Assembly: GCF_905475395.1 (NCBI RefSeq)
Contig: NC_058341.1
Span: forward strand, 33,743,501 to 33,807,500
Origin: Chrysoperla carnea
Lineage: Eukaryota > Arthropoda > Insecta > Neuroptera > Chrysopidae
Direction of reading: 5' to 3'
Length of the DNA: 64,000 bases
How positions within the stretch are numbered: the stretch's first letter is position 1; the number at the start of each line of letters is the position of its first letter. The translations under genes were made by a program, and so were the position numbers. Positions 21,001 through 33,850 of the stretch are shown here, one piece after another. Under the pieces are notes generated by a model. It searched no databases and was not told the DNA's origin. It was given only the letters and a program-made list of their open reading frames with translations.

Positions 21001-24000
21001 ATTAGACATGACTTCATACTATACAAAACAACTATTAAATTTCAAAGGGATGGATGGATTAAAATTAAATATGATACCATAAAAAAGCGCCCAGCGGTAC
21101 CCATGGTTAAAATGATAATACCATTCTACGCTAATTCAATACCGTGCCAGTCAAATTCTATGTAAACAACATCACATTTTAATAGAACGATGCAGGTATT
21201 TGATTACAATGGCTTTTAACTTGCATACACAAAAATGATTGTTTGGTACGTCGTGTTGTCATTCAAGACGCTATGACACTCTACACTGTTTTCGAAGTAA
21301 ATTTGAATTTGTTTTTGAAAATGTAAAATGCATATTGCAAATAGTGTTCTTTTTTTAATAATTTTTTTTTTTGGTGTAAATCAAATACTAATGTAACATA
21401 TAAACCAATTTTTCCAATTTATGGCAAAAGCCTAGTTGCCTAGACAGCCTCAACGCAATAAGCAGTGGAAAAGCATTATTTGGGCAAATACTTAATTTTC
21501 AAACTTACCTCATAACATGACTAAAAGGTAGATCTAATGAATCATTTGCTTGCAAAATATTAGATAACCAGCCTCCTGATTGAAAAATTGCACTTGGTTT
21601 GTCTAAAATATTACTAAGAATTTCATAGTTTGGTTCATCGTATAATGGTTTACATATGAATATTTCCAAATGACCACCAATTATAAATACAATAATTGTG
21701 AATGCCCATAAACCAATTGAAAAAGTTGTTATTAAAAACAATACAAAATTTATACAATATGTGACTTTTCGTTCATTTCCACAACATCCACAACATAAAG
21801 ATATCGTAATTAATGTCCATAAAAGGAGTAAAAAAATTGTTGTACCTAAAAATATAATTCATTGAAGCTGGAAGGTTTTGATAAGATAAGTGTTTTTAAT
21901 TCAATGTATAAAAGTTTTTTTTTGATAATTTATCATTTGAAATAAAGAATGAAAATCCTTTCGAAAATTCTATTTCTCAGAAAATTTCTTTTTAATGTAT
22001 TATGTTGTCAATAAGTTTTCTTTGAATATATAAAGAAAAAAAATCGTTGTAACAAAAACTTATAATAATTGGCTAGTTTGTTAAACCACTGTTAATATAT
22101 AAAAAACTTGCCATTGTCAGGTGTGGGGTTCGAACCCACGCTCCCGTTTGGGAACCAGAGCTTAAATCTGGCGCCTTAGACCGCTCGGCCAACCTGACTT
22201 ATTGATGTTGCATACAAATATAAAAACCATAGAGGCAATGATTGATTTGTTCATATAATGAATACAAAAAAATAATGAATACAGTAAATGACTATGAATA
22301 CTGATGACACTAATAAAGTAAAAATGCTATGTATAAGTATACTTGTAATTTCCATGATGCAATTTTTTTTTAGCACTCTTACATTAGGTATACGGAGTGG
22401 CTTATTCGTAGTTCAGGCTCCCTATTAAAAAAATTTTTTTTGAGTTATACAGTTCGTGACTATGGCGGGTGGGCTCGAAATCAAAACAAAAATCCAAAAA
22501 GTTACACTTTTCTGGGTTTTTTGGAAAAATATTGATTTACGCTGATATCATTAAAGAGGAAAGTTGAAGATAATTCAAAAATACGTATTTTGAGCCAAGG
22601 CTGGATCTTTATTCGTTCTCTAGTTATAAGCAATTGAAGTTTTGTAATAACAGTAAGAAAAGGTACCGCTTTTTATGTACCTGCTATTAATGCTATTTTT
22701 TTTCTAATTCGTATTAATAATAGAAACGGGCTTATTCTTGTTTGTTTGTGAAAATTAATGTACCGCCGCTGACAATTCAGGGGGATAGCGACCAAATTGA
22801 ACCCCCTCAGGTCGAAGTATGACTAAATATCTGCCTTATATTAAAAGATAAAATTTTTTTATTAACTTGTCTGGCAGTTATTGCATAATTAACATTTTGG
22901 GCGTTATCTTCAACTTTTGAATTATCTTCAACTTTCCCATTTAATGTTATCAACAAAAAACAGTTGTTTTCCCAAAAACCGCCTTTTTTTCAAAATATTT
23001 AAGAAAACTCGCCAATAAAGATCGTTTAGGGTCAAATTTTTGTGCCATTAGCCAAGTAATTGTTACCTAATACTTAATTTACTCCATTTTTTTCGATTAA
23101 AAGAATCGATTGTGCTTGAAGAGTTACAAGTCCTGACAGTGGAGGAACAAGTCCTTAAAATCTTTTTATGACCTAATGTAAGAAAAAATCTTCAAGCCCT
23201 AAATTTACGTATTCTTTAATATCTTAATTACAGTTTACCAAATTAATAGATACCTACAAAAACCGATAATCCAATACCAAAACTCAAAATCCGAGGCTAA
23301 TTGAATATATTTTAATGTGTTATTTCGTCCTATATTTATAGCGGATGTTATGTCATATGTAATTTTATTTAATATTTGTACGGATTCAAATATTAATTTC
23401 TGATGTTTTTTCAAAATTTTTGTAATATCTGCAAGCAAATAATTCACTTTACAATCTTACAAGAATGTGAATTTTAAAATATTTTTTATTAGGTACCTTC
23501 ACGAATTTTTTGAATATCTTCAACAATAATTCGTGGAATGTTTTCAAATTCTATACGTGAATTTTTAATGACCGCCGTTAAATTTCCATTTGATAAGAAT
23601 TCCAAATGTGACAAATTGGGGTCAGCTAATAACTGCAAAAGTTAAAGTATATTAAATTACATGCAAAAATTCCAGTAGGTAACTTCCAAAATATTGTCAT
23701 TGCCTATGGAAAAATAATCTTTTTAGACATAAAATTTTTGACCTATAACTTTCATGATATTTGGAAATTGTAATAAATTTCTTAGCATAAAAATTAAACG
23801 ATAATGATTTAAGGTACGCATTCCCACCCTTGCTCCTTACTATATGTTACGCCAATGCAAGTAAAATTTACAAAAATCATAAATTTCTGTCTGATAGTTG
23901 GAAAATAGTTAAACAAACCGAAACATGTCGTGCAATATTGCAAAAAATTAGAGTCGACCTTGAAAATTAATCTCTCTGCAGTAAATTACATCTATAATAG

Positions 24001-27000
24001 CTAAGAAAGTGCTAATAATCTTTAAATGGCTAACTAAATTTGCATGGAACATAGAATAACAGTCTCGATTTTTGCTCTCAAATGAACGAGCTACATTGAA
24101 AGACAATCGCAATAAAATTATAGCCTGTGTTTTTGTCGGGACTAAACCAATCAAAATAGAGAACTTACCGAATCAACCTTGAGGATTATTTCTAAGTTGG
24201 TCGAATCTAATGTTCCACATAATGGTTTGTCTTGTATGGTACATTGCCTTATTGTTGATTCGATGTGACGTCTTAATTCACGCAAACGGACTTGGCCATC
24301 TCTTGTTATTTCCAACGCTTTTTGACATTCATCTAATAAATTTGCTACCTTTATCGAAATTTCTTGTGAAGCTGAAAAATTATTGGATAGAATGTAATAT
24401 AATGTAATGACCCAAACCACTTTTTCTAAATTGGCTGGGATATAAAAAATCAAAGTTGTTACAGCCTTTTTTACAATTTTACCTTGATTAACAAGCATTA
24501 AAGAATCATGAACCGCATCAATACCAGTTTCTTCGGCAATGATTTGTTGTATTGGTCGTCCCAAAAGTCTTTCCACGTCTAAATATAAAATAAAAATTCG
24601 TTAGACATATATGTCTGAGTTAAAGTTTCTTCGAAATAGCTAAGTGATAATTTAATGGTATGTTTTAAAAGATTAAATGTCATTTCTATTTACCGTTTAA
24701 ATCGCTTTGAACGGTATCAACTGTCTGATCAATCGCTGAAGCTAATAAAAAATTTATTTGCATATGTGAATTTTTAACGTATCTATTCATGTCACCAAAA
24801 GCAGCATTAACGAATTTTGTAGACTTTTGCATTGATGTCGCAAAATGGTTATTTGTGATAAAAATTCCAGTTATACCGAGTCTAAAACACACTTAGCTTT
24901 AATTTAGTAAACAAATTAATTTGTAGCTGTCCATAAAATATACCAAGCCCCCAATTTTTAAAACCACACATTTCCTACAACATTACAATTTTGAGTTCTA
25001 GAAATTTGAGTCTTTAAATCGAGCTTCACTGAAGATTTTTAATTTTTGGTGTTTAGTATACATCCAAAAAGATGTTGCATTTTTCATTGAAATTATGCAT
25101 ATTCCATTAACTTCATATTTTATGGGCAGCGACTTTCAATCAGGTACTTACAATAAAAATATTAGTAAAATTTCCATTGTAAAGAGATAAAAACGTCGTC
25201 GGCAATTTTCTGTCCATGATATATCGTGATCATACGGCAAAGTTGGTATAGTAAGATCATCATTTTTGTGCTTTAATCGGTTCGAGAAATTTTTATCAAA
25301 AAGTTCACAGCATCCATAAACAATTAAACAAAATGGTAATAGTAATGCTAAAGTAAAACCAACCATAATGCAGGACAGAAATCCGGATTCAATTTGAATT
25401 AACTGTAATGTTATAAAGTTTAATAAATTGTTGAGATTATTCAAAATTTAACTATATCAAAACATACTTGAATTATCAATTGATACATTGGCGATATTTT
25501 TTGCAAATATCCTTTTATTAATTCTGAAAAATTCAAAAATTGGGTGACCAAAATTCGACACTGATAATGAAAAAATACACTTCTATTACCAAATCGAATA
25601 TTCAAAAATTTATTTAATAAAACTGCGCTGAAATGGTTTTTTGAACATTAACAAAGCCCAAAAGTGGCGAAATAAACAAGAGAGGAAACGGAGTAAGCCA
25701 GTGGATATGAAATCATGAAAGGACCCCGCATGGGTAGATAGGAAAATGACTTTCTATGAAACTTTTCCAAATTGCTTCTAAAACGTATTTTGGATCGTTC
25801 TGATCAAAAGCTCTCACGCCCACAAAATTTTTTAACGAGTAGTTTTCGATCTACGAGTAATCAAAGTTACACATATATTAGAGTTATAATATATGACTAC
25901 CGTGTGTGATATGTGAGTTGAGTGTGTTTGTGTATAGTGGGGGCGGTTTGAAAGAATTTCACAGAAACCTATTTTCCTATCTAGGCGTGCGGGGTCCTTT
26001 TGAACAAAATTTAAAATAGTTCTGGTGCAAAGTTCTTCCCCAGGCCAAGTAATGGCCAACATTATTATAGTAGTATTAGATTCATTGTATTTTTTCTTTT
26101 CTTTTTTTTGACCTTTTGAGCACAATTTTTTTTAATCCTTAGAAACTAGCAATAATTTGCAGCGAAAAATAAATACTGGGCGAAAGAATCATAAGAGTAC
26201 TTTAAAGTGAGTACTAATTAGTGAGTTACTTACCTATTGGATATTCATTTGGTTCTAAATATGACAATAATTGACTTAAATATATGAATAATGATCGATC
26301 AGCATTTAAATGAAATTCAGGCAACCTCATTGGATCTCCTTTGGGTAAATTTTCAAAGCTTAATAAATATGTTTCCTCATATTGTGATATTGTATTTGAT
26401 TTTTGATCATGTTTAAAATTTATTTTCTGATCTTGATTGTAATAATTATCATCCGTAGCTAAAATAGTTGTTATAATATTTTTGCTCCCATCATTAAAAA
26501 CATCATTGGTTTGTGATATTTCTACAATATTTGTGCTAGATTCAACAATTGTAGGTTTCATTTTCGTTCTTGGTAAGGTCAATACTGGATATTCATTAGT
26601 TTCATTATTACTTTCATTAAAAGTAATTTCAAAATATTTTGATTTTTTCTGTCGTTTTGAATCATTGTTTTGTAATAATTTGTTCTTTAGAAGTAATTTT
26701 TTATTTTTATGTGATTGAGGAATTTCTGTAAAAAATTATTTTTCTTTAATCGTGTATGCAACCATCATTATGGGTTTGTAATACAAGTTGCAAAATCCAA
26801 ACAAATAGAGGCATATTTCTTTTTGGCAACAAGCTATTTATGTAAGTGCGACACTTATTAGATCTGGCAAAATTCGTCATTGCGCATTATTAATTTTCCT
26901 ATGGGAAATTTTTTCAGGATTCCGTTTAAAACATGCTCCTGAATGTAAAAGTTGCCGGTGGATAGCCTGGAAGTTATGTTTAAACTAATTTTTTTCAAAC

Positions 27001-27968
27001 AAATAAGTAATATTGACCGAATCTCTTCGGAAAATTTTGTCATATATTTGAGGTCAAAATTAACAAAAAATGTACTTAGACATTTGTCTCTAAACCCTCC
27101 AGTTTTGGAATAAAAAATTCGTAAAATTTGAAAAAACGCGATTTTTACGATTTTCATTTCTCAAAAAGTGTATGAAACAATTAGATTTTTAATATGTATA
27201 AAATTTTTATTTGTAGTTTAAAGCTTACTCAAAAACATCTCGCAAATATTTGTGGTCTAATTGCGGTTTTAGTGCTTGATTGTTAATTATTAAGAGAGCG
27301 CGCTAAAAACCATAGAACAATAACGATTTTCTGTTCTATACATGCTAGAAGGATGGGATTTTCATCCATAGACTCGAAATAAAGTCAAATTAACACAAAA
27401 TTTCAAAAATTTTCCACAATGTAACCCCTCGGAAAATTGGACAAACGGTTTTTGCGCAATTGAATAAAAATTCACAATTGGTAAATTAACGACTTAAATC
27501 AGTGATTAAAAATGTATGTTTCGATAGCTTTTGTGAATCTCAGATGCTCTGTTTTTAGGATATTTTTGAAGTACAATGAATAGTACAATATATAGTTCAC
27601 TTATCTTGGCTCCGCTTTAAAATTTCTAATTATAATAACAGAATTTAAAATTATATATAAAATCTTCACAAACCTGACATTGTTTGATTTTCATAAGAAT
27701 CATTGTCAATATTTTTCCAATATGGAATTTGTAGTAAAACATCATTTTGTTCTGGCAGTGTTGTAGATATTTCATCAAATTCTTTATTATTTTCAAAATT
27801 TACATTATCAGAAAATAATTGACTATTTTCAAGTAGTGATGTTGACGAATCAATAAAATGTATATTATTAATTATATTATTTGTATTATTATATAAATGA
27901 TTATGAATCAATTCTAATTTACAATATTTTATAATTGATATTAAAATTAAATAAGTTATAATATACAT
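18062..27968 (-). CDS. Prominin (CD133 family) five-pass membrane glycoprotein
   Basis: Fourteen exons in transcript order: 27968..27674, 26725..26234, 25523..25468, 25402..25152, 24881..24694, 24578..24483, 24371..24169, 23632..23497, 23428..23258, 21845..21509, 20613..20091, 19139..18981, 18724..18600, 18125..18062. All are GT-AG and all phases fit, giving 1031 residues. Residues 1-20 are a hydrophobic signal-like segment. Membrane segments lie at about 288-312, 351-375, 624-645, 660-686 and 970-990. Family signs are the Cys-rich loop CCGCCG between segments 3 and 4, GGHLEIFICKPLYD after segment 4, KCRDNQALYP, and CKHIMDPLNGYW before segment 5. Prominins organise plasma-membrane protrusions and, in insects, photoreceptor rhabdomeres. 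A short exon of 25-30 residues between 20091 and 19139 may be missing, judged against human prominin-1. The N-terminal ectodomain is longer than usual. The stop overlaps a GTAAGA donor, so alternative tails are possible. Confidence 0.9.
19395..19613. repeat. Foldback MITE, family A copy 2, right end truncated
   Basis: Starts AAATGTTTCTATTGGTTAAT like the copy at 2796..3043 and has the same ATAGGCAACTT and AATTGCCTATTTATTAAT inner ends. It stops after CCATTGACCGTTCTATTTAA, so the outer right arm is lost. It sits in a prominin intron, in the interval where one short prominin exon could not be located. Confidence 0.75.
20905..20980 (+). repeat. Possible tRNA-derived repeat
   Basis: AATAGCTTTGATAGTAAAGG resembles an A box and, about 35 bases on, GGTTCAAATCCCGG is a good B box. 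The stems expected of a tRNA are not present. It lies in a prominin intron on the opposite strand. No second copy was seen in the window. Confidence 0.35.
22116..22198 (-). tRNA. tRNA-Leu (anticodon TAA)
   Basis: An 83-nt gene with all arms intact on the minus strand. The acceptor stem GTCAGGT pairs with ACCTGAC. The anticodon stem CCAGA/TCTGG closes the loop TTTAAGC, giving anticodon TAA. A long variable arm (TTCCCAAACGGGAGC) is typical of a class II tRNA. The T arm is GTGGG-TTCGAAC-CCCAC. No intron is present. It lies inside the prominin intron 23257..21846, on the same strand as the host gene. Confidence 0.95.
25718..26000. repeat. Foldback element in a prominin intron
   Basis: The left end runs AAAGGACCCCGCATGGGTAG then ATAGGAAAATGA; the right end is its near reverse complement, TTTTCCTATCTAGGCGTGCG followed by GGGTCCTTT. 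The inverted ends are about 36 bases of a 283 bp element. The interior has no meaningful coding capacity. It lies in the intron 26233..25524 of prominin. Confidence 0.75.
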
Positions 27969-28367
27969 TTTCACTAATATTTTTACATAATATTATTTTA
28001 AACTAAAAACCAACTTGATTTTATTTTCTTTTACATAATCGTATCACAATAAATTGTAAACTGGAACTGGATTATTCTATAAAAATACTTGTAAAGTTTC
28101 TTATTGTGTTTTATTTCAAAGCACAGAAAATGTTTCGTAATTTTTGTTACACTTCTTAGGTTTCTTTTTGTGTGTGTGGTGAAAAAAAAAAGTGTAATTA
28201 AATTTAATATTTCGACATACCTATATACTTTTTTTTATTCATAATTATTTTCTGTGAAAAAATATCTAATAAATTTTAATTTTTGTAGCGGAAGTCAATT
28301 CATATATCTTGGTTTCGAATTTCTTCTTCATGGACTTCGAGGTTTTTGTCTAAAAGTATTCAATATT

Positions 28368-28893
28368 ATACCATGTATATGAAATATATACAAGGTATAT
28401 TAAGTTTAGTCCCAAGTTTGTAACGCTTGAAAATATTTCTGCTACCAACAAAGGTTTGGTAGAGGTGTTCATAAAATCATCGAATTAGTCCGTTTTCGGT
28501 TTTCTGCCCGTCTGTCTGTCAACACGATAACTCAAAAACGAAAAGAGATATCAAGTTAAAATTTTTATAGCGTGCTTAGGACGTAAAGAGTAAGGTTGAG
28601 TTCGCAAATAAGCAACATAGGTCGATTGGGTCTTAATTGTAGGACCCATCTTGTAAACCGTTAGAGATAGAACAAAATATTAAATGCAAAAATATTCCAT
28701 ATAAAAATATAAACAACTTTTGTTCGAAACATTTTTTTGTAATCATCATTGTTTACCCGCGACGGCGCCAATTAGGTGCAAATTTTGTAGCATGTATTAT
28801 ATGGGAATATCAGGTACATGTGTGTGGCTATATAAGAGTGGATATCTTTCTTTATTTATTGATTGGGTCATCAACACTATCTATACATGGTAT
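28368..28893. repeat. Dispersed ~500 bp repeat, family C copy 2
   Basis: Begins ATACCATGTAT and ends ATACATGGTAT, perfect 11-base inverted ends. The interior matches copy 1 (7691..8175), including ACTCAAAAACG and GTAAACCGTTAGAGATAG. No ORF. Confidence 0.75.
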
Positions 28894-31800
28894 TTCAACA
28901 ATTAACTCAGTCCATTGTGTTCACTTGTTTCTGTATTGAATTTCCCATTCACATTTCCGTTTGTCTGACCATCGACACAATGACTAGAAAACGAAGAGAT
29001 ATTGAGCTGAAATTTTCATATCTTGCACAGGACCCAACAAGTGAGTTTAAGTTCAAAAATTTTGTTTGAAACATTTTTTCGTAAATAACTTTGTTTTCCC
29101 GTAATGGTCTAAATTGAGAGCTTTATTGATCCTAATTTCATACTAAATCCATTCGATAATATTAAAGAGGTCAAAGTAGTCAACTTTCGAGGGAAAATTG
29201 ATTGTTGAAAAATTCATGGATGCTTTGAACCATTTTTCTGAATATCTAGAGGGGGTAAATGCCCCTACGAGGCCCCCTCTGACGTCGCCCATGTCAACAA
29301 CGACGCTAATATTCTATATGTATGTTAAAAGCGAAAAGATGAATTTTGAGGTAAAGAAAACAAACACAACAGTTTAAATTGATCTTATAGGTACATATAA
29401 TATTTATTATTTAATATAATTAAAGCAAATTTTTTATACAAATATTAATTATGAAAAATATATATCAAAATAAATAATAATAATATTATTCGCAAGTACA
29501 TAATACTATGGTTAAATATTGCAACATCATTAAAAACTAACAATTTTAATTATTTTTATATTCATTATTCATTTACATATCGAAATTGAATTCAGTTGTC
29601 CATTTAATCTTTTAAGTATAAAGTCAATTGAAAAATCGATTAAAATTTAAAAATGCCTCAAGTACTTCTCTTGAAGTCGGTTTTCTTTTTGTTAATAGTT
29701 TTATTTATTTTGTGAGTTTTAGTGAATCTCAAGTACACTAGCTAATTTGTCATTAAAAAAAGAATAATCGATATCGGTTGGCGTGATATTGAGTTAATCC
29801 CCCTCTTGTCGTGCATACTTAATGCAAATTTAAGGCTTTTATGGTTTTCTCATGGATGCCGTTGTCAAAACTAGACCAAAAAGAAATGGGACCACACAGG
29901 AAGCACCAGTTTTCAATCATCAAAATCGGTTCACCCAGTCGAAAGTTTTGAGGTAACACACATAAAAAAAAAATACGGTCGAATTGACAACCTCCTCCTT
30001 TTTTGTTTGAAATCGGTTAAAAACAAAAATTACCGTGTGGTAAATTAGGAGTTTTTTAAAAATTTGATTTCTTGGATTTAAATTTGACTTTGAGATGTAT
30101 TTGTCACAGCTGTGAGAGTATGAATCATTGTGAAAATTTTTTCTTCTCTAAATCTAGATGATGAATTATGAAATTTCTCTCTGTATATGGTATCTTGTTT
30201 TAATCAAATCAACACATTTATAAAATTATAACGGAAATAGTAAACTGAATGCGTTTTATGCAAAAGATGACTAAACGTGAAACATTTCTTAGAATAAAAA
30301 TATAAAATGACGATAAATTATATTTTTACCACTTTTGATAAAATTCCCATATATTCGTTATATAAATTGAAAAATGAATATAAAATAAAAAATTAAAATT
30401 GAGTTATTCATAAAAAATTTCCGATTATATTAATATTAGATTATTTTTTTTCTATAAAAAATCATCAAAAAAAATTCATTATTTAAGAAATCTCTTTTAA
30501 AACAATATAAAAATATATTGATAAGAAATTTCTATTTTTTCTAAATAAAATATAGGTACATTAATAATGGTTGTTTTTTAGGTTTAATGGAATTAAAGAA
30601 AGGGTTAACTTCTAAACCCAGAAAATTTTCACCATCTATGAATATGCCAGTCAAGTTAGAAAAAGGGTTTTGACAACTAAATTTAATTTTTTTCAAGACC
30701 GAAATAAATTGTTTTCTAAATTATCCTTATTGGATTTTTCAGCTAAGAAATACTCTATTTAGCGTTTTTAATAAGAATCCACATTGTCGATAAACAATCT
30801 ATTGTTAATTTTGATTTCCAAGGAGTCAAGATTGTATCATTTTTTTAATTTTCAAAATTTTGGTCCAAAAGTCCCTAGAATCCAATTAAGAATATTTTCC
30901 GATAATTATTTAATTTAGTAACTATGTTTCTATGGCATATATCTTATTTTGTTTCTATGGTATTAAAAATATATTTTGAAAAAAGTTCTATTTGATATTA
31001 AATCAAATGGATTCGATAAAAAAAATTTTTGCTCCAGAAGCAAAACCTTTTGATAAATGAAAAACCGCTGTATTATTTGTCATTGTGGCGCTGAAATCGT
31101 AGTTTCAATTCTACTTAACATCCAATAATTGGTTAAATTCTGAGCAAAAAATATTCGTTTTTGGTAACTTAAAATGTAAGATAACATCGAGATGATTTTT
31201 GAAAAATTTTCTCCGGAAATTCCGGAAACTCCGGAATTTGGTAAACGGAGTGACAAATCAAAATACTGTGAAAACACATATCTGCTCATTTTTAGGGAGA
31301 GTAAAAATAAAATATTAAGTTTTTCTTAGGTTGCATATCAAGAATATAGATTAAAAAAAATGAAAAATTATGTATTTAAATGACTCAAAGATGATGAAAT
31401 ATAATTTCTTGGTGTAGGAGTAAAGCTTTCATAGAATCGTTTTCTTTAAACTAAAAAAGCATTCATTATTTTTTATTAAATATGTACAGTTTATTAAAAC
31501 TGTTTTCATTAAGAAAATGGGTCAATAAAATGTTCTAGTACAAATCTATTTTACATGCTTAGTCAAAAATAAAATATTTATTTATGTCACGTTCTTCCGT
31601 TTTATGAGGTTTAATTCAATCATGATTACTCTCAATTAAAAATTCGACCAAATTTTTAACTTTCAAGGACGATAACTGAATAAGTCAATGTCACAGTATC
31701 GTTGACAGGAAAATTAATAAAAAAGGGGACAACTTGTTTTGAACATAAATTTTTATTATTTATCTTTCTAAAAGGACATTTAATTTGAGAAGTAATTATA

Positions 31801-32244
31801 TTAAAAATATTAATAATTGAATAAACCTCAAAATACTGCAGATAATTCAGAGAAATGAAACAATATGATTGATTTTTATTACGTTAATATGACTATAATA
31901 TAAATCACAATAAATATTTTTTATACAAGTATTTTCTTGGAAGGTATTGGAAAATACGAAAAAAAAGTGCTCGCAATTTAAGATTGTTCTCTTTGTAGTA
32001 AAATTTTTCCAGCGAAACACAATATAAATACGTTTAAATGTAAAATTATATTTATTAAATTGTCAAAGATATAATAATTCTTTTTAAAGATTTCTAGTGA
32101 ATAAAGCTTCAATCGCTTTAATTTTAAATTTGGCTACTTAAATAATTAGTTTTATAGATTGTTTGATCGTTTGATAAGATGTCTTACAGGAAAACTCAGT
32201 TTTTAGCACCAATTACGGTAAACTAATTATAAAAAGCCTAGAAC

Positions 32245-32522
32245 ATATATATATACTATAAGGACGTTAAAACTTCTATGTCGAATTATAAGCACCTGTG
32301 CTTTCTGTCGATGCGTACTTTGTACTGCGCATCAGGCTGTCTAAGTAATTGAAACAATTGAAATTGGTTTCAATCGCTTTCAATTGATTGAAAACAAAAA
32401 ATAAAAAAGACATCCTGATGCGTATTACAAAGTACGCAAAGACCGAGGACATGATCTCGCCCAGACAGGCGCCTTTTTCCTGCTACCCTCTTCATTCGAG
32501 TTTTACGTCCCTATATATATAT
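32245..32522. repeat. Foldback MITE, family B
   Basis: The left end is a TATATATATACTATAAGGAC run continuing GTTAAAACTT; the right end is GAGTTTTACGTCCCTATATA. The inner arms are also complementary (GATGCGTACTTTGTACTGCG against its near complement CCTGATGCGTATTACAAAGT). The right arm carries about 25 extra bases. Only one copy was seen in the window. Confidence 0.7.
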
Positions 32523-33825
32523 GCCTACGGAAATGTAGATATGGGCTGTTCAAATTTTTTCTAGTAATTTTAACGGCCCTCAAACTTCATAATGGTGGGA
32601 GCGCATGTCACTGCAATTTAACATATCTGTTTGTTGCAAAGTTGCATGAACCCAGTACTCCCATCAGAAATTCATAATATTAGATACATTATTAATTATC
32701 TGTTTATCCAATCAAAATTTTATAATCGTGATTATTCTTTAAATATAAAATACAGCTACATGTTTGTTCGTTTACGTCGGAGAGTTTATAAATTTCACAA
32801 ATAAACGTATTTATATCAAACGAAATTTCATTCATTTTTAAAAAAAATTTTCGTATATTTATAAAACTATATGATGGATGTTTTTATTAAGAAAATACAC
32901 TTTGTTTGATAAAGAAATTAAAATTAAAAAAACAACAAAAAGAGAATAATAAAATAATAAAGCGAAAATGATTATGTACACTCTTGAATATTAAGCTACT
33001 AATAATAATTAAATTATATAATTCTGAACAAAGCTAAAGAAATAATACTTTTTTTTCTCTATTTAAATATAGGCATTTTAACTTAGCTATTATTTTATAA
33101 AAAAAATCTTGATAATATTTTTAATATCTGGAAAATGGATTGTAAACAACGTGATGTGGATTACTATGTATAGACCTGTAAAATAAAATCATTAAAAAAA
33201 CTTAATTTTGTATAAAAAATTTAAACTTAAAAAAATTAATGTCTTGTGTGTATTTCATATTGCTACCAAAATTATTTAATATCGAAAATATTAGGTTAAA
33301 AATCATACAACTTTGAATGAGTAATAGTGACCTTAAAAGGTACTGAGTGAAGAAGATATTTTTTTACCTGTTTAAAAAAAAATCATAAATTGTTTTTAAA
33401 ACAGGTTTTACTAAGTCTACCGATCTACCGATATTAAATAAACTTGGTTTGTAACTGAAATCGTTCACATGTAGCGACAATATGTGGACAGTAGCCAAAC
33501 TTCAATTATCAACTAAAAAAGGTTTGCGTCTCTGCTAACATAATGCTACATGAACAATTCCTCATGAAGGGGTAACAATGATGATAAAAAAAGCCAATAA
33601 TGACATGATATTTTATGCATGAAAATGTTAAAAAGCAAAAATTTATTAATCGAGTTTGAATTTAGATTAAATTAAAATTAAATTTTCGATATAATTTTCG
33701 TCTAAATTCACACAACAATTAAACTTAAAATAATGTAAATAAGAAATTAAATGAGATAGAAAATTTTCTTACACTGTTATTAGAGCGTGTATATGTTTTT
33801 TTTCGTAGACAGCGTCCGGCCCCCT

Positions 33826-33850
33826 TCACCGCCAAATACACTGACTACAT
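33826..33850 (-). CDS. drm: Terminal 25-nt coding exon of drm
   Basis: After a GATTTGTAG acceptor the exon reads one base that completes Arg, then Cys-Ser-Gln-Cys-Ile-Trp-Arg and TGA. It supplies the last metal-ligand cysteines of finger 2. It is far too short for ordinary ORF finders but matches the tail expected of Drumstick. Confidence 0.9.

Larger units (their letters stand above)
27969..33825. other. Intergenic region between prominin 5' end and drm 3' end
   Basis: No supported coding sequence over about 5.9 kb. It contains dispersed repeat C copy 2 (28368..28893), a foldback element (32245..32522) and otherwise AT-rich sequence. The region just right of 27968 must hold the prominin promoter or 5' UTR exon; no specific promoter motif is strong enough to call. 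Confidence 0.5.

Noticed and set aside
25832-26125. 97-residue minus-strand open frame
   Set aside because: It lies within the foldback element in a prominin intron and has no protein-like pattern.
31080-31289. Minus-strand open frame over a CTCCGGAAATTCCGGAAACT motif
   Set aside because: The CCGGAA repeats are a short local repetition and the frame has no coding pattern.
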